64,000 bases of DNA from the NCBI RefSeq assembly GCF_000423345.1, contig NZ_AUHU01000013.1, forward strand, positions 61,773 through 125,772. Reading direction: 5' to 3'. The notes below the pieces were generated by a model that did no database searches, was not told where the DNA came from, and saw nothing but the letters and a program-made list of their open reading frames with translations. Shown piece by piece: positions 18,050 through 27,954 of the stretch. The first letter of the stretch is position 1. Each line of letters starts with the position of its first letter. This stretch comes from Marinimicrobium agarilyticum DSM 16975 (GTDB lineage Bacteria; Pseudomonadota; Gammaproteobacteria; Pseudomonadales; Cellvibrionaceae). Made by a program: the position numbers and the translations under genes.

Positions 18050-20644
18050 TTATTCGGCTGCCTCGAACCGCCATTGGGCATTGGGCTCATGGGGGTTCAC
18101 TGGTCCAAGCGTAAGGCGACCATCACTTCGGTTAATGTAAAGGAAGTGATCATCGAGCCAGCGATTGCGGATCAGGAACGCCTCTCCCCGGGGCAACAAC
18201 TCCCACTCCGCGCTCCACCAACCCGGCCGTATCGTCCCGACCTGCAGTTTCTCCTGCTCGGCATGAAGGTACCAACGTCGGGTATCCAGCGCCTGTATCC
18301 GGTAGTACACATTGCCCTCGTCCACACGCCAGCGCTGAGGCTCGCCATCAGTCAACTGCACCAGCCGGCGGTGACGGTCGAGGTAGGCTTGGGTGCCGAC
18401 GTTCTGGATGGTGAACGGCACACTCATGGGGCCGACCAGGGTGTAACACCCGTCCAGTGAGCGAATCCACTCGGCGACCAGATCGGCTCCTTCACGGTCA
18501 ATGCGATGGCTGCCCAGCGGAGGCATACGATGCTGATCCTGATGGGCCATGCGTTGCCAGAGTATGGATCGCTCCGGCTCTCCGGGAGCGATAAGGCGCG
18601 CTTCGGCAATGCCCAGGTCGCCGCGTTTTGGGGGCTTGTCACAGGATTCTGTGAGGGCCATTGGTGTGTCATAACGCCAGTCCATATTACTCTGACTGAT
18701 GCCCCTGGGCTGATGGCAGTTGGCACAGTTGCTGTGCAGATAGGCCCGCGCTCGCTGCTCAAGGGAAACGCGCTCGTCCCGGCTGGCCGGCATGGTCGGC
18801 TCTCGAAGCGAGTCGGGCACCGGCCGATCGAACACGCCCAATGAGGCCAATGTATCGACTTGGTTGGCCCAGATGCCCGAGCGGGAATAGTGGAAGGGGC
18901 GATCCAACTGCCGGACTTCAGGCCCCAGGGCATGATCCGCCGCCGGGGTATGACACTGCGCGCACTCGGCGCTGCTGGGGTAATGCCAAAGCTGCTCACC
19001 CCATTCCACATCGGCACTGGTTTCCAGCCTATGGGCTTCGGTCTGCTCCTCGTTCCACTGATAGCTGTAGCCAATCCATCCGGTCTGTTCCTGGTTAAGC
19101 AGCAGTCGGGTTTCCACCAACTGATCCTGCAAATGGAACTGCTTGACCAGCACTGAGCCCACGGGAAAGATCAGGTCGCCCTCTTCCGATACGGACACCT
19201 TTGCTTTCTCCGGCAGTGCCATATAGCGTTCTTTACGCGCGCCATCGGACCAGAAGGGTTCACGAACGTCATAGGGAATCAGCGCCTCGGAGGGGCGCGA
19301 GGGATTCTCCGGGTCCATGCACCCGGTCTCGGAAAGGCGCTCGGGAATCTGCTGGCGGTCCGGGTGCGGCTGAGCCGACAGGACACGAAAGACCGAACCT
19401 TTCTCATAATCCACCAAGTACAGCTCGCCCCGGTAATCCTCGGCAAAGGCCACGATTACGCTACCAGTGTGCAGCAACAAACGTTGATGGTAATCATCGC
19501 CGTCCTGCTCCAAACCCCAGATGCCGCCGCTGCCGAAGTCGGAAAAGAAGTAGGTCCCGTACAATTCGGGCATCGCTTCGCCCCGATAAACGTAACCGCC
19601 GGTGATGGAACGGCCGTGGGCCCGGGTGTAATCCCAGATGGGCTCAACGACGTCCCCCTCCACCTCGCACTTACCGGTGGGCTCGCGCCCCTCCAGGCAA
19701 GGCCACCCGTAGTTGCCGCCGTTTTCGACGATGTCGATTTCTTCAATCCGACCGCCACCGACATCCCCTGCCCACAGCTTGCCGGTCTTGCGATCAAAGC
19801 TCCAACCCCAGGCATTGCGCAGCCCATAAGCGTAAATTTCCGGCAAGCCGCCGGCCTTATTTCCCGGGGCCGGTTCGCCCTCGTCGGTCAGGCGCAACAT
19901 ACTGCCGTAGGGGTTGTCGGTATTCTGGCTGTTTTCTTTGGGGTCACCGATCGGACCGCCGTCACCCAAGGTCAGGTACAGATAACCATCGGGCCCGAAG
20001 CGCAACTGACCGCCATTGTGCACGTCATTCGGCTGGGGCACCTGATAGAGTGACTCCCGCCAGGGGCGGCCGTCGTCATCGGTGACCAACGTGCGGCCAC
20101 CATCCTCGGAGCGCACCCGGGCCACGTGAGAGGTCAAGGGAATGTTCCCATCGCCCCCTTCAGTAAAAGACAGATAGATATAGCCGTTTTTCTCAAACTC
20201 GGGATGAAACGCCAGACTGAAGAGTCCACATTCGTGGCAGCCGTTGCGCAGAAACATGATCGGGAAGTGAGTCGAGAGATCCACCCACTCCTGCATTTCA
20301 AAACCATCACCCCGACGCTCCAGACGCCAGATCCGGCCGCCCTGCTCGAGCACGTAAAAGACGTCGTCACTGCCCGGCAAAGGCGTCATATTGACCGGCG
20401 CCTGCAAAGCCCCCTCAGGCAGCATGGGTTCAAGACGGATACTTGCTGGCTGCTGGAAACGCGTGGCCAGACACTGAGTATTGGAGGGCCGCTCGGAGAG
20501 CCCGGGCGCCTCACTGACAGGCATGCGGTCGTAAGCGTACTGCCGGTCCGTGTCGTCACTGTTGAAACGACCGCTGCAACCGTAGACCAAGGATGCGAGC
20601 AACACCCCCAACGCCACTGCCCTTGTGAATTTATTGTTGTGCAT
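18050..20644 (-). CDS. Lipoprotein fusion: PQQ-type sugar dehydrogenase, dihaem cytochrome c and C-terminal beta-trefoil-like module
   Basis: An 864-residue secreted protein. Residues 1-23 are a lipoprotein signal (LVYGC lipobox, C23). Residues about 60-420 are a glucose/sorbosone dehydrogenase propeller (NDVHNGGQLRFGPDGYLYLT at 206). Residues about 440-735 are the SO2930-type dihaem cytochrome unit with haem sites CAQCH (561-565) and CANCH (640-644) and a possible Met ligand in MPPLGSHR. Residues about 740-864 contain repeated aromatic-rich blocks (QRWRVDEG, AEWELLPRG, AQWRFEAAE) spaced like beta-trefoil lobes. It probably oxidises an extracellular sugar or sugar alcohol and passes electrons through its own haems. 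No PQQ synthesis genes are nearby. Confidence 0.82.
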   Translation of the reverse strand: MHNNKFTRAVALGVLLASLVYGCSGRFNSDDTDRQYAYDRMPVSEAPGLSERPSNTQCLATRFQQPASIRLEPMLPEGALQAPVNMTPLPGSDDVFYVLEQGGRIWRLERRGDGFEMQEWVDLSTHFPIMFLRNGCHECGLFSLAFHPEFEKNGYIYLSFTEGGDGNIPLTSHVARVRSEDGGRTLVTDDDGRPWRESLYQVPQPNDVHNGGQLRFGPDGYLYLTLGDGGPIGDPKENSQNTDNPYGSMLRLTDEGEPAPGNKAGGLPEIYAYGLRNAWGWSFDRKTGKLWAGDVGGGRIEEIDIVENGGNYGWPCLEGREPTGKCEVEGDVVEPIWDYTRAHGRSITGGYVYRGEAMPELYGTYFFSDFGSGGIWGLEQDGDDYHQRLLLHTGSVIVAFAEDYRGELYLVDYEKGSVFRVLSAQPHPDRQQIPERLSETGCMDPENPSRPSEALIPYDVREPFWSDGARKERYMALPEKAKVSVSEEGDLIFPVGSVLVKQFHLQDQLVETRLLLNQEQTGWIGYSYQWNEEQTEAHRLETSADVEWGEQLWHYPSSAECAQCHTPAADHALGPEVRQLDRPFHYSRSGIWANQVDTLASLGVFDRPVPDSLREPTMPASRDERVSLEQRARAYLHSNCANCHQPRGISQSNMDWRYDTPMALTESCDKPPKRGDLGIAEARLIAPGEPERSILWQRMAHQDQHRMPPLGSHRIDREGADLVAEWIRSLDGCYTLVGPMSVPFTIQNVGTQAYLDRHRRLVQLTDGEPQRWRVDEGNVYYRIQALDTRRWYLHAEQEKLQVGTIRPGWWSAEWELLPRGEAFLIRNRWLDDHFLYINRSDGRLTLGPVNPHEPNAQWRFEAAE

Positions 20645-20855
20645 TTTGTGTGATCCTTCCGCTAATTATTATGTCTATTCGACGCCGCCGTAGCGCCGAG
20701 GGGTGCACTTTACTGCAAAACAGCGGAAAAATACCTTGAAGAAGGTCTAATCTCGGGAACAGAGACCCATGGAGGGAGGCAGTAGACGACAAAGTGGCGC
20801 GTTTTACTTTTACCCTCGAGAAAACGCATTCGGCGAACGCCAACATGCCATCCGA

Positions 20856-21281
20856 CTAAAGGACAGTGTTCAGCCACTGCACCAGATTTTGATAAGGCAA
20901 AGCACCCGCTTGCTGAGCGGCGGGTTTACCGTTTTTGAACACGATCAGAGTGGGAATACTGCGGATGTTGAACTGACTGGCGGCTTGTCGGGCACGCTCG
21001 GTGTCGACTTTGACGAAACGGGCTCGGGGCTCCTGTTCGGCCGCCACTTTTGCAAACACAGGCGCCATGGCTTTGCAGGGCCCGCACCAATCGGCCCAGA
21101 AGTCCACCACCAACGGGAGCTGCTCCTTGGTAAGCAGCCGCTGGAACTGTACGTCATCGGCCGACAGCGGTTGGCCAACGAACAGCCGTTGGTGACACTT
21201 ACCGCACTTGGGCCCTTCACCCAACCGGCCGGGATCAATCCGGTTGGGCGTCAGGCAATGGGGGCACAATGTCTGGATCAT
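20856..21281 (-). CDS. trxC: Thioredoxin 2 with N-terminal zinc ribbon
   Basis: Cytoplasmic disulfide reductase of 141 residues. The N-terminal zinc ribbon is C6-P-H-C9 and C26-G-K-C29, and the thioredoxin domain carries the active site W65-C-G-P-C69 and the cis-proline segment RSIPTLIVF. The ribbon distinguishes TrxC from TrxA. It is co-directional with, and 25 bases downstream of, the sulfide:quinone oxidoreductase gene, so the two probably share a transcript. TrxC is typically oxidative-stress responsive, but no OxyR site was identified. Confidence 0.94.
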   Translation of the reverse strand: MIQTLCPHCLTPNRIDPGRLGEGPKCGKCHQRLFVGQPLSADDVQFQRLLTKEQLPLVVDFWADWCGPCKAMAPVFAKVAAEQEPRARFVKVDTERARQAASQFNIRSIPTLIVFKNGKPAAQQAGALPYQNLVQWLNTVL

Positions 21282-21306
21282 GACAGGCTCCTTTCTGTGG
21301 AACAGA

Positions 21307-22581
21307 TCATTGGTCTTTCAGCCGCTCGATACCAAGCGCTTTCAATACATATTTTTCGTACACCGGTTCGGTGTTGCCGCTGCGCATCTTGTGCAGGAAG
21401 TACTTCTCGAACGCGACTTTTGCCAAGTGTACCCATTTGCCCTTTTTTGCCCAAGTGGTGTTGCGCGGCGGAATTTGCGGCAGCGCGACAAAGGCGGCGC
21501 CGGTGTCGCCCATATCCGCCAGGCAGACGGCGTTCCAGGTGGCCTGGGCATAGGGCGCCTTGCCTTCGATATCCGCTTTAATGTTTTCCACCGCCGCCGT
21601 GACCATGGACTCGATCATATAGCCGGTTTTGGGGACACCGGTGGGTATGGGTGTGGGCTCCGGCGGGGCAATGGCCACGCACACGCCCGCCGCGTAAATA
21701 TGCGGGTAGGTGGGGTTGCGTTGGTAGTCGTCGATCACCACAAAGCCGCGCGGGTTGCACAACTCCTTGACTTCGGCGACGGCATCCACGCCCTTGAAGG
21801 CGGGCAGCAACATGGTGAACCGACTCGCAATCTCGTGAGTTTTTTCCGCTTCGCCCTTGAGGTTGTGTTCGGTCACCTTCACGTGTTCTTTGGTGACTTC
21901 ATCCACTTTGGCATTGGTGATCCAGCGAATGTCGCGTTGGCGAAATTCCGATTCCAGTAACCCTTTGGAGTCACCCACACCGCCGAGGCCCATATGGCCG
22001 ATGTAGGGTTCGCTGCTGACATAGGTCATGGGTACCTTGTGGCGCAGTTTACGCTTGCGCAGGTCCGCGTCCAGGATAAACGCGAACTCGTAGGCGGGAC
22101 CAAAACAACTGGCACCCTGAACAGCGCCCACCACGATCGGGCCGGGGTTTTCCAGAAATTTCTCATACGCGGCGAAGGTCGATTGGGCGTGGGGGTTGGT
22201 GCACACCGACTGAGTAAAGCCGTCGGGTCCGAAACCGGGAATTTCATCAAACGCAAGCTTGGGCCCGGTGGTGATGATCAGATAGTCAAAATCCACTTTT
22301 TCGTCGTTGGACAAAGTCAGCCGATTGGCTTTGGGGTCGATGTGAGTCACACCGGCCGCAATAAACTCCACCCCTTTGGCGCCGACCGCGGGACCGATGT
22401 CCACCGTCACCGCGTCCGGCTTGCGCCAGCCCACCGCCACCCAGGGGTTGGAAGGCGTAAACTGGAAATGCGCACTCGGGTTGATCAGTACCACCCGGTG
22501 CGCGGCACCGAGGGCTTTCTTCATATCGTAGCCGGCCTGCATGCCGCCGAGCCCTGCCCCCATGACCGCAATGGTTGCCAT
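21307..22581 (-). CDS. sqr: Sulfide:quinone oxidoreductase
   Basis: Membrane-peripheral flavoprotein that oxidises sulfide to polysulfide and reduces quinone. The 424-residue protein starts with the FAD-binding MGAGLGGMQAGYD and has TTGPKL and YAAGV motifs. Three cysteines sit where the catalytic ones of Acidithiobacillus SQR do: C127 (SVCTNPHA), C159 (QGASCFGPAYEF) and C353 (NAVCLADMG). Their presence argues for true SQR rather than a type II NADH dehydrogenase relative. It is divergent from the RND operon across a gap containing an FNR/Anr box, and upstream of trxC. Confidence 0.87.
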   Translation of the reverse strand: MATIAVMGAGLGGMQAGYDMKKALGAAHRVVLINPSAHFQFTPSNPWVAVGWRKPDAVTVDIGPAVGAKGVEFIAAGVTHIDPKANRLTLSNDEKVDFDYLIITTGPKLAFDEIPGFGPDGFTQSVCTNPHAQSTFAAYEKFLENPGPIVVGAVQGASCFGPAYEFAFILDADLRKRKLRHKVPMTYVSSEPYIGHMGLGGVGDSKGLLESEFRQRDIRWITNAKVDEVTKEHVKVTEHNLKGEAEKTHEIASRFTMLLPAFKGVDAVAEVKELCNPRGFVVIDDYQRNPTYPHIYAAGVCVAIAPPEPTPIPTGVPKTGYMIESMVTAAVENIKADIEGKAPYAQATWNAVCLADMGDTGAAFVALPQIPPRNTTWAKKGKWVHLAKVAFEKYFLHKMRSGNTEPVYEKYVLKALGIERLKDQ

Positions 22582-22712
22582 AACCTTACCCTCTGTATCA
22601 GGAATGAGCCGGGCCGTGGTAAGGAAATATCTGGTCTATGCTTAGGCCATTCCAAGTACCGTTGTCGGGCACCGTGACTCGGTCAGTATGCGAGCGCAAG
22701 GATTGGCAAACC

Positions 22713-22726
22713 TTGATGCACATCAA
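22713..22726. promoter_or_regulatory. FNR/Anr box
   Basis: TTGATgcacATCAA is an exact match to the FNR/Anr consensus TTGAT-N4-ATCAA. The centre is 84 bases before the RND adaptor ATG and 138 bases before the SQR start. TACTGT at 22751-22756 is placed as a -10 for class II activation of the RND operon (box near -41.5); CATACT (22690-22685, minus) is similarly placed for SQR. Confidence 0.72.
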
Positions 22727-22803
22727 GCACCGAAGCGTTAACGCTGAGCATACTGTGAAACAGGTTTTCTCCCGACCCACAAACAACACTCCGGAGCCAC
22801 GCC

Positions 22804-23868
22804 ATGAACCGATGGATCGCCCTGATCGCCTTCCCACTATTAGTGTCTGCCTGCTCGGAGGGTGAACCGAGCAGGGCCGACAGCGCCGACCGGCCGGCGC
22901 CGGAGCTGGACACCTATTCCGTGGTACCGACGACGGTCGCTGAAGAAACCCGCCTGGACGGGGTGCTCGAAGCGGTGCATCGCTCCACCGTCTCCTCGGA
23001 AGTCAGCGCCCGGGTCATGGAGCTGCCGTTTGATGTGGACGATTACGTCGAAAAAGGCGAGGTGATCGTGCGCTTTCGCGACGCCGAGCAGCAGGCGCGA
23101 ATGGCGACTGCCCAGGCAACCTTACAGGAAGCTCGCGCCCAACTGACCGAGGCGCGTCAGGCCTATGAACGAGGGAGGGAGTTGTTCGAGCGGGAGCTGA
23201 TTGCCCGGGCCGAGCTGGACCGGCTGACCGCCACCTTTGAGTCGGCCCAGGCGCGGGTCAGTGCGGCGGAAGCCGGCGTGCGCGCCGCTCAGGAAAACCT
23301 GGAGCGCACGGTGGTGCGGGCGCCCTACAGCGGCATCGTCGAAGAGCGTCATATCGAACTGGGGGAAACCGCCGGTGCGGGTCAGCCGCTGCTGACCGGT
23401 CTGTCCCTGGAGCATTTACGGGCGGTGGTGGAAGTGCCTCAGTCCTTGGTGGGCCCCTTGCGGGAACACGGCGAGGCCCGGGTAATTCTGCCCGACGGCA
23501 CTAGCCTGGCCGCCACCGATGTACGCATCTCGCCGGCGGCCAGTGAGGGCAGCCACACCTTCCGCACTCGGGTGACCCTGCCTGAGGGCGATCATCAGGT
23601 CTTCCCCGGCACCCTGGTCAAGGTGGCCTTCAAACGCGGCGAACAGAAACAACTGCAGGTGCCCGCCTCGGCGGTGGTGCAGCGCAGCGAAGTCACCGGT
23701 CTGTATGTGGTACACCCGGACCACCGCATCGAGTTGCGCCAGGTCCGTGCGGGGGAGCTGACCCCGGAAGGCCAGAGAGTCATACTGTCGGGTCTCGACG
23801 CCGGTGAGCGAGTCGCACTGGATCCCATTGCGGCGGGCATCGCCCTGAAGGAGCGGCAGGCACAATGA
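22804..23868 (+). CDS. RND efflux periplasmic adaptor (membrane-fusion lipoprotein)
   Basis: Links an inner-membrane RND pump to an outer-membrane channel. The 354-residue protein has a lipoprotein signal (LLVSAC, Cys17), a lipoyl half-motif (AVHRSTVSSEVSARV), a long alpha-hairpin rich in Ala, Arg and Glu (about residues 95-150), the second lipoyl half (VVRAPYSGIVEERHIELGE), then the barrel and membrane-proximal domains. Its stop overlaps the permease ATG by four bases. No outer-membrane factor is encoded here, so a TolC-like protein must be supplied elsewhere. Drug or metal specificity is unknown. Confidence 0.92.
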   Translation: MNRWIALIAFPLLVSACSEGEPSRADSADRPAPELDTYSVVPTTVAEETRLDGVLEAVHRSTVSSEVSARVMELPFDVDDYVEKGEVIVRFRDAEQQARMATAQATLQEARAQLTEARQAYERGRELFERELIARAELDRLTATFESAQARVSAAEAGVRAAQENLERTVVRAPYSGIVEERHIELGETAGAGQPLLTGLSLEHLRAVVEVPQSLVGPLREHGEARVILPDGTSLAATDVRISPAASEGSHTFRTRVTLPEGDHQVFPGTLVKVAFKRGEQKQLQVPASAVVQRSEVTGLYVVHPDHRIELRQVRAGELTPEGQRVILSGLDAGERVALDPIAAGIALKERQAQ

Positions 23869-26800
23869 ATGAGGAACCCCGTCTCGGCCTGTCCGGCCGA
23901 ATCGCCCGGCAGTTTCTGACCACGGAAATCACCCCGTTGTTGGCTCTTCTGGGCCTTTTGCTCGGGCTGTTTGCGGTACTGGTCACGCCCCGGGAAGAAG
24001 AACCCCAGATCGATGTGACTTTTGCCAACGTGTTTATCCCCTACCCCGGCGCCTCGGCCCGGGAGGTGGAGCAGATGGTGGCCACACCGGCGGAGCAGAT
24101 TCTCTCGGAAATTGCCGGGGTCGAACACATCTATTCCGCGTCCCGTCCCGGCATGGCCGTGCTCACGGTGCAGTTCACCGTGGGCGAGACCCGCCAGGAA
24201 ACCATTGTCCGCCTGTACAACGCCTTTTACTCCAATCAGGACTGGGTACCCGCCAATGCGGGCATCGGTCAGCCGATGATCAAACCCATGGGCATCGATG
24301 ATGTGCCCATCGTCGCCGGCACCCTGTGGAGTGACGACCCGAGCGTCGGCGCCCACGAGCTCGCGCGCGTGGCCCATACCATCGAGACCGAGTTGCAGCG
24401 GGTGCCCGGCACCCGGGATATCGACACCATCGGTGCCCCCACCCGGGCGGTGAACGTGCGCCTGGACCCGCAAAAACTGGCCGGTTATGGCCTGGATATT
24501 CAATCGCTTAGCCGGGCGCTGATGGCCTCCAACGTCTCCCGCGAAGCCGGCAACATTGTGGCGGACAATCAGGTGATTCAGGTTCAGGCGGGCACCTTTC
24601 TCAGCAGCGCCACCGAGGTGGCCGAGTTGGTGGTGGGTATGAACCAAGGCGGCCCGGTATTTCTGAAAGATGTCGCCGAAGTCGAACTGGGACCGGACCA
24701 GCCGGAGCAGTATGTGAGCTTTGGCATGGGCCCGGCGAATGACAGAGCGCTACCCCGCCAGCCCGCCGTCACGGTCGCCGTCGCCAAGCAACCGGGTTCC
24801 AATGCGGTGGAAGTGGCCCGGCAGGTGATCGAGCGCTTTGAACACCTGCAGGGCACCTTTGTACCCGAAGGCATCAACGCCACCGTCACCCGCGACTATG
24901 GCAAAACCGCCAACGACAAAGCCCAGACCCTGATCAAAAAACTGCTGTTCGCCACCGCCTCGGTGGTGCTGCTGGTGCTGGTCACTCTGGGTTGGCGCGA
25001 GTCGCTGGTCGTAGGCGCGGCCGTGGTGGTGACCCTGGCTATTACCCTGTTTGCCTCCTGGGCCTACGGCTTTACCCTGAACCGGGTATCCCTGTTCGCC
25101 CTGATTTTTTCCATCGGCATTCTCGTGGACGATGCCATTGTGGTGGTGGAAAACATTCACCGACGCGCTACCGGCAGCCTGAAAACTATGACCGAGCGCA
25201 TTCCCTACGCGGTGGACGAAGTGGGCGGCCCGACCATTCTGGCCACCTTCACCGTGATTGCCGCCCTCTTGCCCATGGCGTTTGTCAGCGGACTGATGGG
25301 CCCTTACATGGCGCCCATCCCGATCAACGCCAGTATGGGCATGCTGATCTCCCTGATTGTTGCCTTCATGTTCACCCCCTGGCTCTACCGCCGGCTGTTT
25401 GCCCGGGTGGAGCACCCTCACGAGGCGGCGGATGAAAACGATCGCTCCGGGTTTGCTCACCGACTGTCCGAACGCCTGATGACCCCCTTTCTGCGTGCCC
25501 GCCAGGGGCGGGGCGCCCGGGTGAGCCTGCTGGTGGTTCTACTGGTGCTCATTGGCGGCTCCATGGCACTGGTGGGCTTTCAGGCAGTGGTGATGAAGAT
25601 GCTGCCCTTTGATAACAAATCCGAGTTCCAGGTGGTAGTGGAGATGCCCGAGGGTACGCCGGTGGAGCAGACCAACCGGGTGCTCAACGCCCTGGGGGAT
25701 CATCTGGAAACCGTGCCGGAAGTGCTCGACTACCAGACCTACAGCGGCACCGCTTCGCCAATCAACTTCAACGGGCTGGTGCGCCAATACTACCTGCGCC
25801 GCGAGCCCCATCAGGGGGATATTCAGGTCAACCTGGCAGACAAGCACAATCGCGACCGCAAAAGCCACGAGATTGCCCGGGCGGTGCGCGCTCCTCTGCA
25901 GGCCATTGGCCGGGAGCTCAACGCGACCGTCAAAATTGTCGAAGTGCCCCCGGGCCCACCCGTAATGGCACCGATTGTGGCCGAAATTTACGGACTGGAT
26001 TATCGAGGACAGATGGAAGTGGCCAGGGAGGTTCGCGCGGTGTTTGAAAACACCGAAGATCTGGTGGATATCGATGATGACATCGAAGCGCCCCAGCGCA
26101 AACTGGTGGCGGAAGTGGACCGCCAGCGGGCGGCGCGGCTGGGCGTGAGTCAGAAGGCCATCGCCGATAGCCTCACCGCCGCCCTGTCCGGTTCCGATGT
26201 CAGCTACCTGCACGGTATCGCGAGCAAAACTCCCATTCCAATTCGCCTGGAACTGAACGACGCCGACAAAGCCAACCAGGCCTTACTGGGGTCCCTGTCG
26301 GTGATCAGCCAGAGCGGCGTCCGGGTGCCGCTGAGCGAAGTCGTGCAGTTCCGGGAAACCACCCGGGACCAGACCATTTACCACAAGGACCTGCTGCCGG
26401 TGACCTTTGTCTACGCCGATATGGCCGGGCCCCTCGACAGCCCCCTTTACGGGATGTTGGATGTGGCCTCGACCTTGAACGAAACGCCCATCAAGGGTGC
26501 GCCCCTGGCCCAGTTCTGGACCGAGCAGCCGGACAACCCTTACGCCTGGAGCCTGAAATGGGACGGCGAGTGGCAGATCACCTTTGAAACCTTCCGCGAT
26601 ATGGGCATTGCCTACTCAGTGGGGCTGATTCTGATCTACCTGCTGGTGGTGGCGCAGTTCCGTTCTTACGGCTTGCCGCTGATCATCATGGCCCCCATTC
26701 CCCTGACCCTGATCGGGATACTGCCGGGCCACGCCCTGCTCGACAAACAGTTCACCGCCACCTCCATGATCGGCATGATTGCTCTGGCGGGCATTATCGT

Positions 26801-27092
26801 GCGCAACTCGATTTTGCTGGTGGACTTTGTTCAGCATCAACAGAAGGCAGGAAAACCCCTGGCTGAGGCGGTGATTGATGCGGCGGCGGTTCGCGCCCGG
26901 CCGATCATTCTCACCGCCCTGGCCGCCACCATGGGGGCATTTTTCATTCTGGATGATCCGATTTTCAGCGGCCTGGCGGTGTCCTTGATCTTCGGCATTG
27001 CTGTATCCACACTGCTGACCCTATTGGTGATTCCGGTAGTTTATTATGCGTACCACTATCGGAATGAGGCGGACTCAACGTCCTCCCCCTGA
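23865..27092 (+). CDS. RND efflux transporter permease
   Basis: Proton-driven inner-membrane pump of 1075 residues with twelve membrane helices in two halves and large periplasmic loops after TM1 and TM7. The proton-relay Asp pair is in SIGILVDDAIVVVENIH (near residue 425), and TM10-12 include LAGIIVRNSILLVDF. It belongs to the AcrB/HAE1 superfamily but is a divergent branch, lacking the usual AcrB-type N-terminus (it reads RIARQFLTTEITPLLALLG). It is translationally coupled to the adaptor and ends 60 bases before the pteridine reductase frame. Confidence 0.93.
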   Translation: MNEEPRLGLSGRIARQFLTTEITPLLALLGLLLGLFAVLVTPREEEPQIDVTFANVFIPYPGASAREVEQMVATPAEQILSEIAGVEHIYSASRPGMAVLTVQFTVGETRQETIVRLYNAFYSNQDWVPANAGIGQPMIKPMGIDDVPIVAGTLWSDDPSVGAHELARVAHTIETELQRVPGTRDIDTIGAPTRAVNVRLDPQKLAGYGLDIQSLSRALMASNVSREAGNIVADNQVIQVQAGTFLSSATEVAELVVGMNQGGPVFLKDVAEVELGPDQPEQYVSFGMGPANDRALPRQPAVTVAVAKQPGSNAVEVARQVIERFEHLQGTFVPEGINATVTRDYGKTANDKAQTLIKKLLFATASVVLLVLVTLGWRESLVVGAAVVVTLAITLFASWAYGFTLNRVSLFALIFSIGILVDDAIVVVENIHRRATGSLKTMTERIPYAVDEVGGPTILATFTVIAALLPMAFVSGLMGPYMAPIPINASMGMLISLIVAFMFTPWLYRRLFARVEHPHEAADENDRSGFAHRLSERLMTPFLRARQGRGARVSLLVVLLVLIGGSMALVGFQAVVMKMLPFDNKSEFQVVVEMPEGTPVEQTNRVLNALGDHLETVPEVLDYQTYSGTASPINFNGLVRQYYLRREPHQGDIQVNLADKHNRDRKSHEIARAVRAPLQAIGRELNATVKIVEVPPGPPVMAPIVAEIYGLDYRGQMEVAREVRAVFENTEDLVDIDDDIEAPQRKLVAEVDRQRAARLGVSQKAIADSLTAALSGSDVSYLHGIASKTPIPIRLELNDADKANQALLGSLSVISQSGVRVPLSEVVQFRETTRDQTIYHKDLLPVTFVYADMAGPLDSPLYGMLDVASTLNETPIKGAPLAQFWTEQPDNPYAWSLKWDGEWQITFETFRDMGIAYSVGLILIYLLVVAQFRSYGLPLIIMAPIPLTLIGILPGHALLDKQFTATSMIGMIALAGIIVRNSILLVDFVQHQQKAGKPLAEAVIDAAAVRARPIILTALAATMGAFFILDDPIFSGLAVSLIFGIAVSTLLTLLVIPVVYYAYHYRNEADSTSSP

Positions 27093-27173
27093 GGTACGGG
27101 TTCCCGGCAATGAACTCTCTCATGCTGTTTTGCGTAAACCGATGGTCCACATATGACAACTGCGAGACCACCT

Positions 27174-27917
27174 ATGACTGATTCTTCTCCCGTCGCTCTA
27201 CTCACCGGCGCCGCGCGGCGTATCGGTGCCGAAACCGCCAAAACACTGCACCGCGCCGGCTTCCGCATCATTGTTCACTACCGCTCTTCAAGAACTGAGG
27301 CTGAGGCGCTGGTCAATCAGCTCAACCGCGATCGCCCAGACAGTGCCATCAGTATGCAGGCGGACCTGTCCAAACACGAAGAGCTGATTCAGCTCGCCGG
27401 TGCAGCCGCCTCGCACTGGGGGCGTCTCGACGCTCTGATCAACAACGCCTCCAGCTTTTACCCGACTCCGGTCGGAGAAGCGACCGAAGAAGATTGGGAT
27501 GATCTGATAAACAGCAATATGAAAGCGCCCTTTTTCCTCGCCCAGGCCCTCGCGGGCCCATTGCGCAAGACCAAAGGCGCCATCATCACCATCGCGGATA
27601 TTCACGCCGACCGCCCGCTGAAAGACCACCCGATTTATTGCGCGGCCAAGGCCGGCAATGTCATGCTCACCAAGTCGCTCTCTCGGGAGCTGGCACCGGA
27701 AATCCGGGTGAACGGCATCGCCCCGGGCGCCATTTTGTGGCCCGAGCAGACGGCGGAGCTGGACGAGAAAGGCAAGGCGACCATTCTCGACCGGGTGCCC
27801 CTCAAGCAACCCGGGGACCCGGTGGACATCGCCGAAACCATTCTTTTTCTTCTGACCAAAGCGCCTTATATAACCGGGCAGATTATTGCCGTCGACGGTG
27901 GCCGAAGTGTCAGCTAG
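27174..27917 (+). CDS. Pteridine reductase (FolM-like short-chain dehydrogenase)
   Basis: NADPH-dependent reductase of dihydropterins, probably the dihydromonapterin/dihydrofolate type. The 247-residue Rossmann protein shows TGAARRIG rather than the TGxxxGxG of ordinary short-chain dehydrogenases; this Arg-containing motif marks pteridine reductases. It has NNASSFYP, the catalytic Tyr and Lys in YCAAKAGN, and the late AVDGGRS. A second start at 27153 adds seven residues (MTTARPP); neither has a strong ribosome-binding site, and 27174 (MTDSSPVAL) is closer to the usual length. It may support the pterin enzymes encoded at 30 kb. Confidence 0.86.
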   Translation: MTDSSPVALLTGAARRIGAETAKTLHRAGFRIIVHYRSSRTEAEALVNQLNRDRPDSAISMQADLSKHEELIQLAGAAASHWGRLDALINNASSFYPTPVGEATEEDWDDLINSNMKAPFFLAQALAGPLRKTKGAIITIADIHADRPLKDHPIYCAAKAGNVMLTKSLSRELAPEIRVNGIAPGAILWPEQTAELDEKGKATILDRVPLKQPGDPVDIAETILFLLTKAPYITGQIIAVDGGRSVS

Positions 27918-27954
27918 CCTGCCCCAAAAACACACTGTTGTTTGCGCCAGATCA

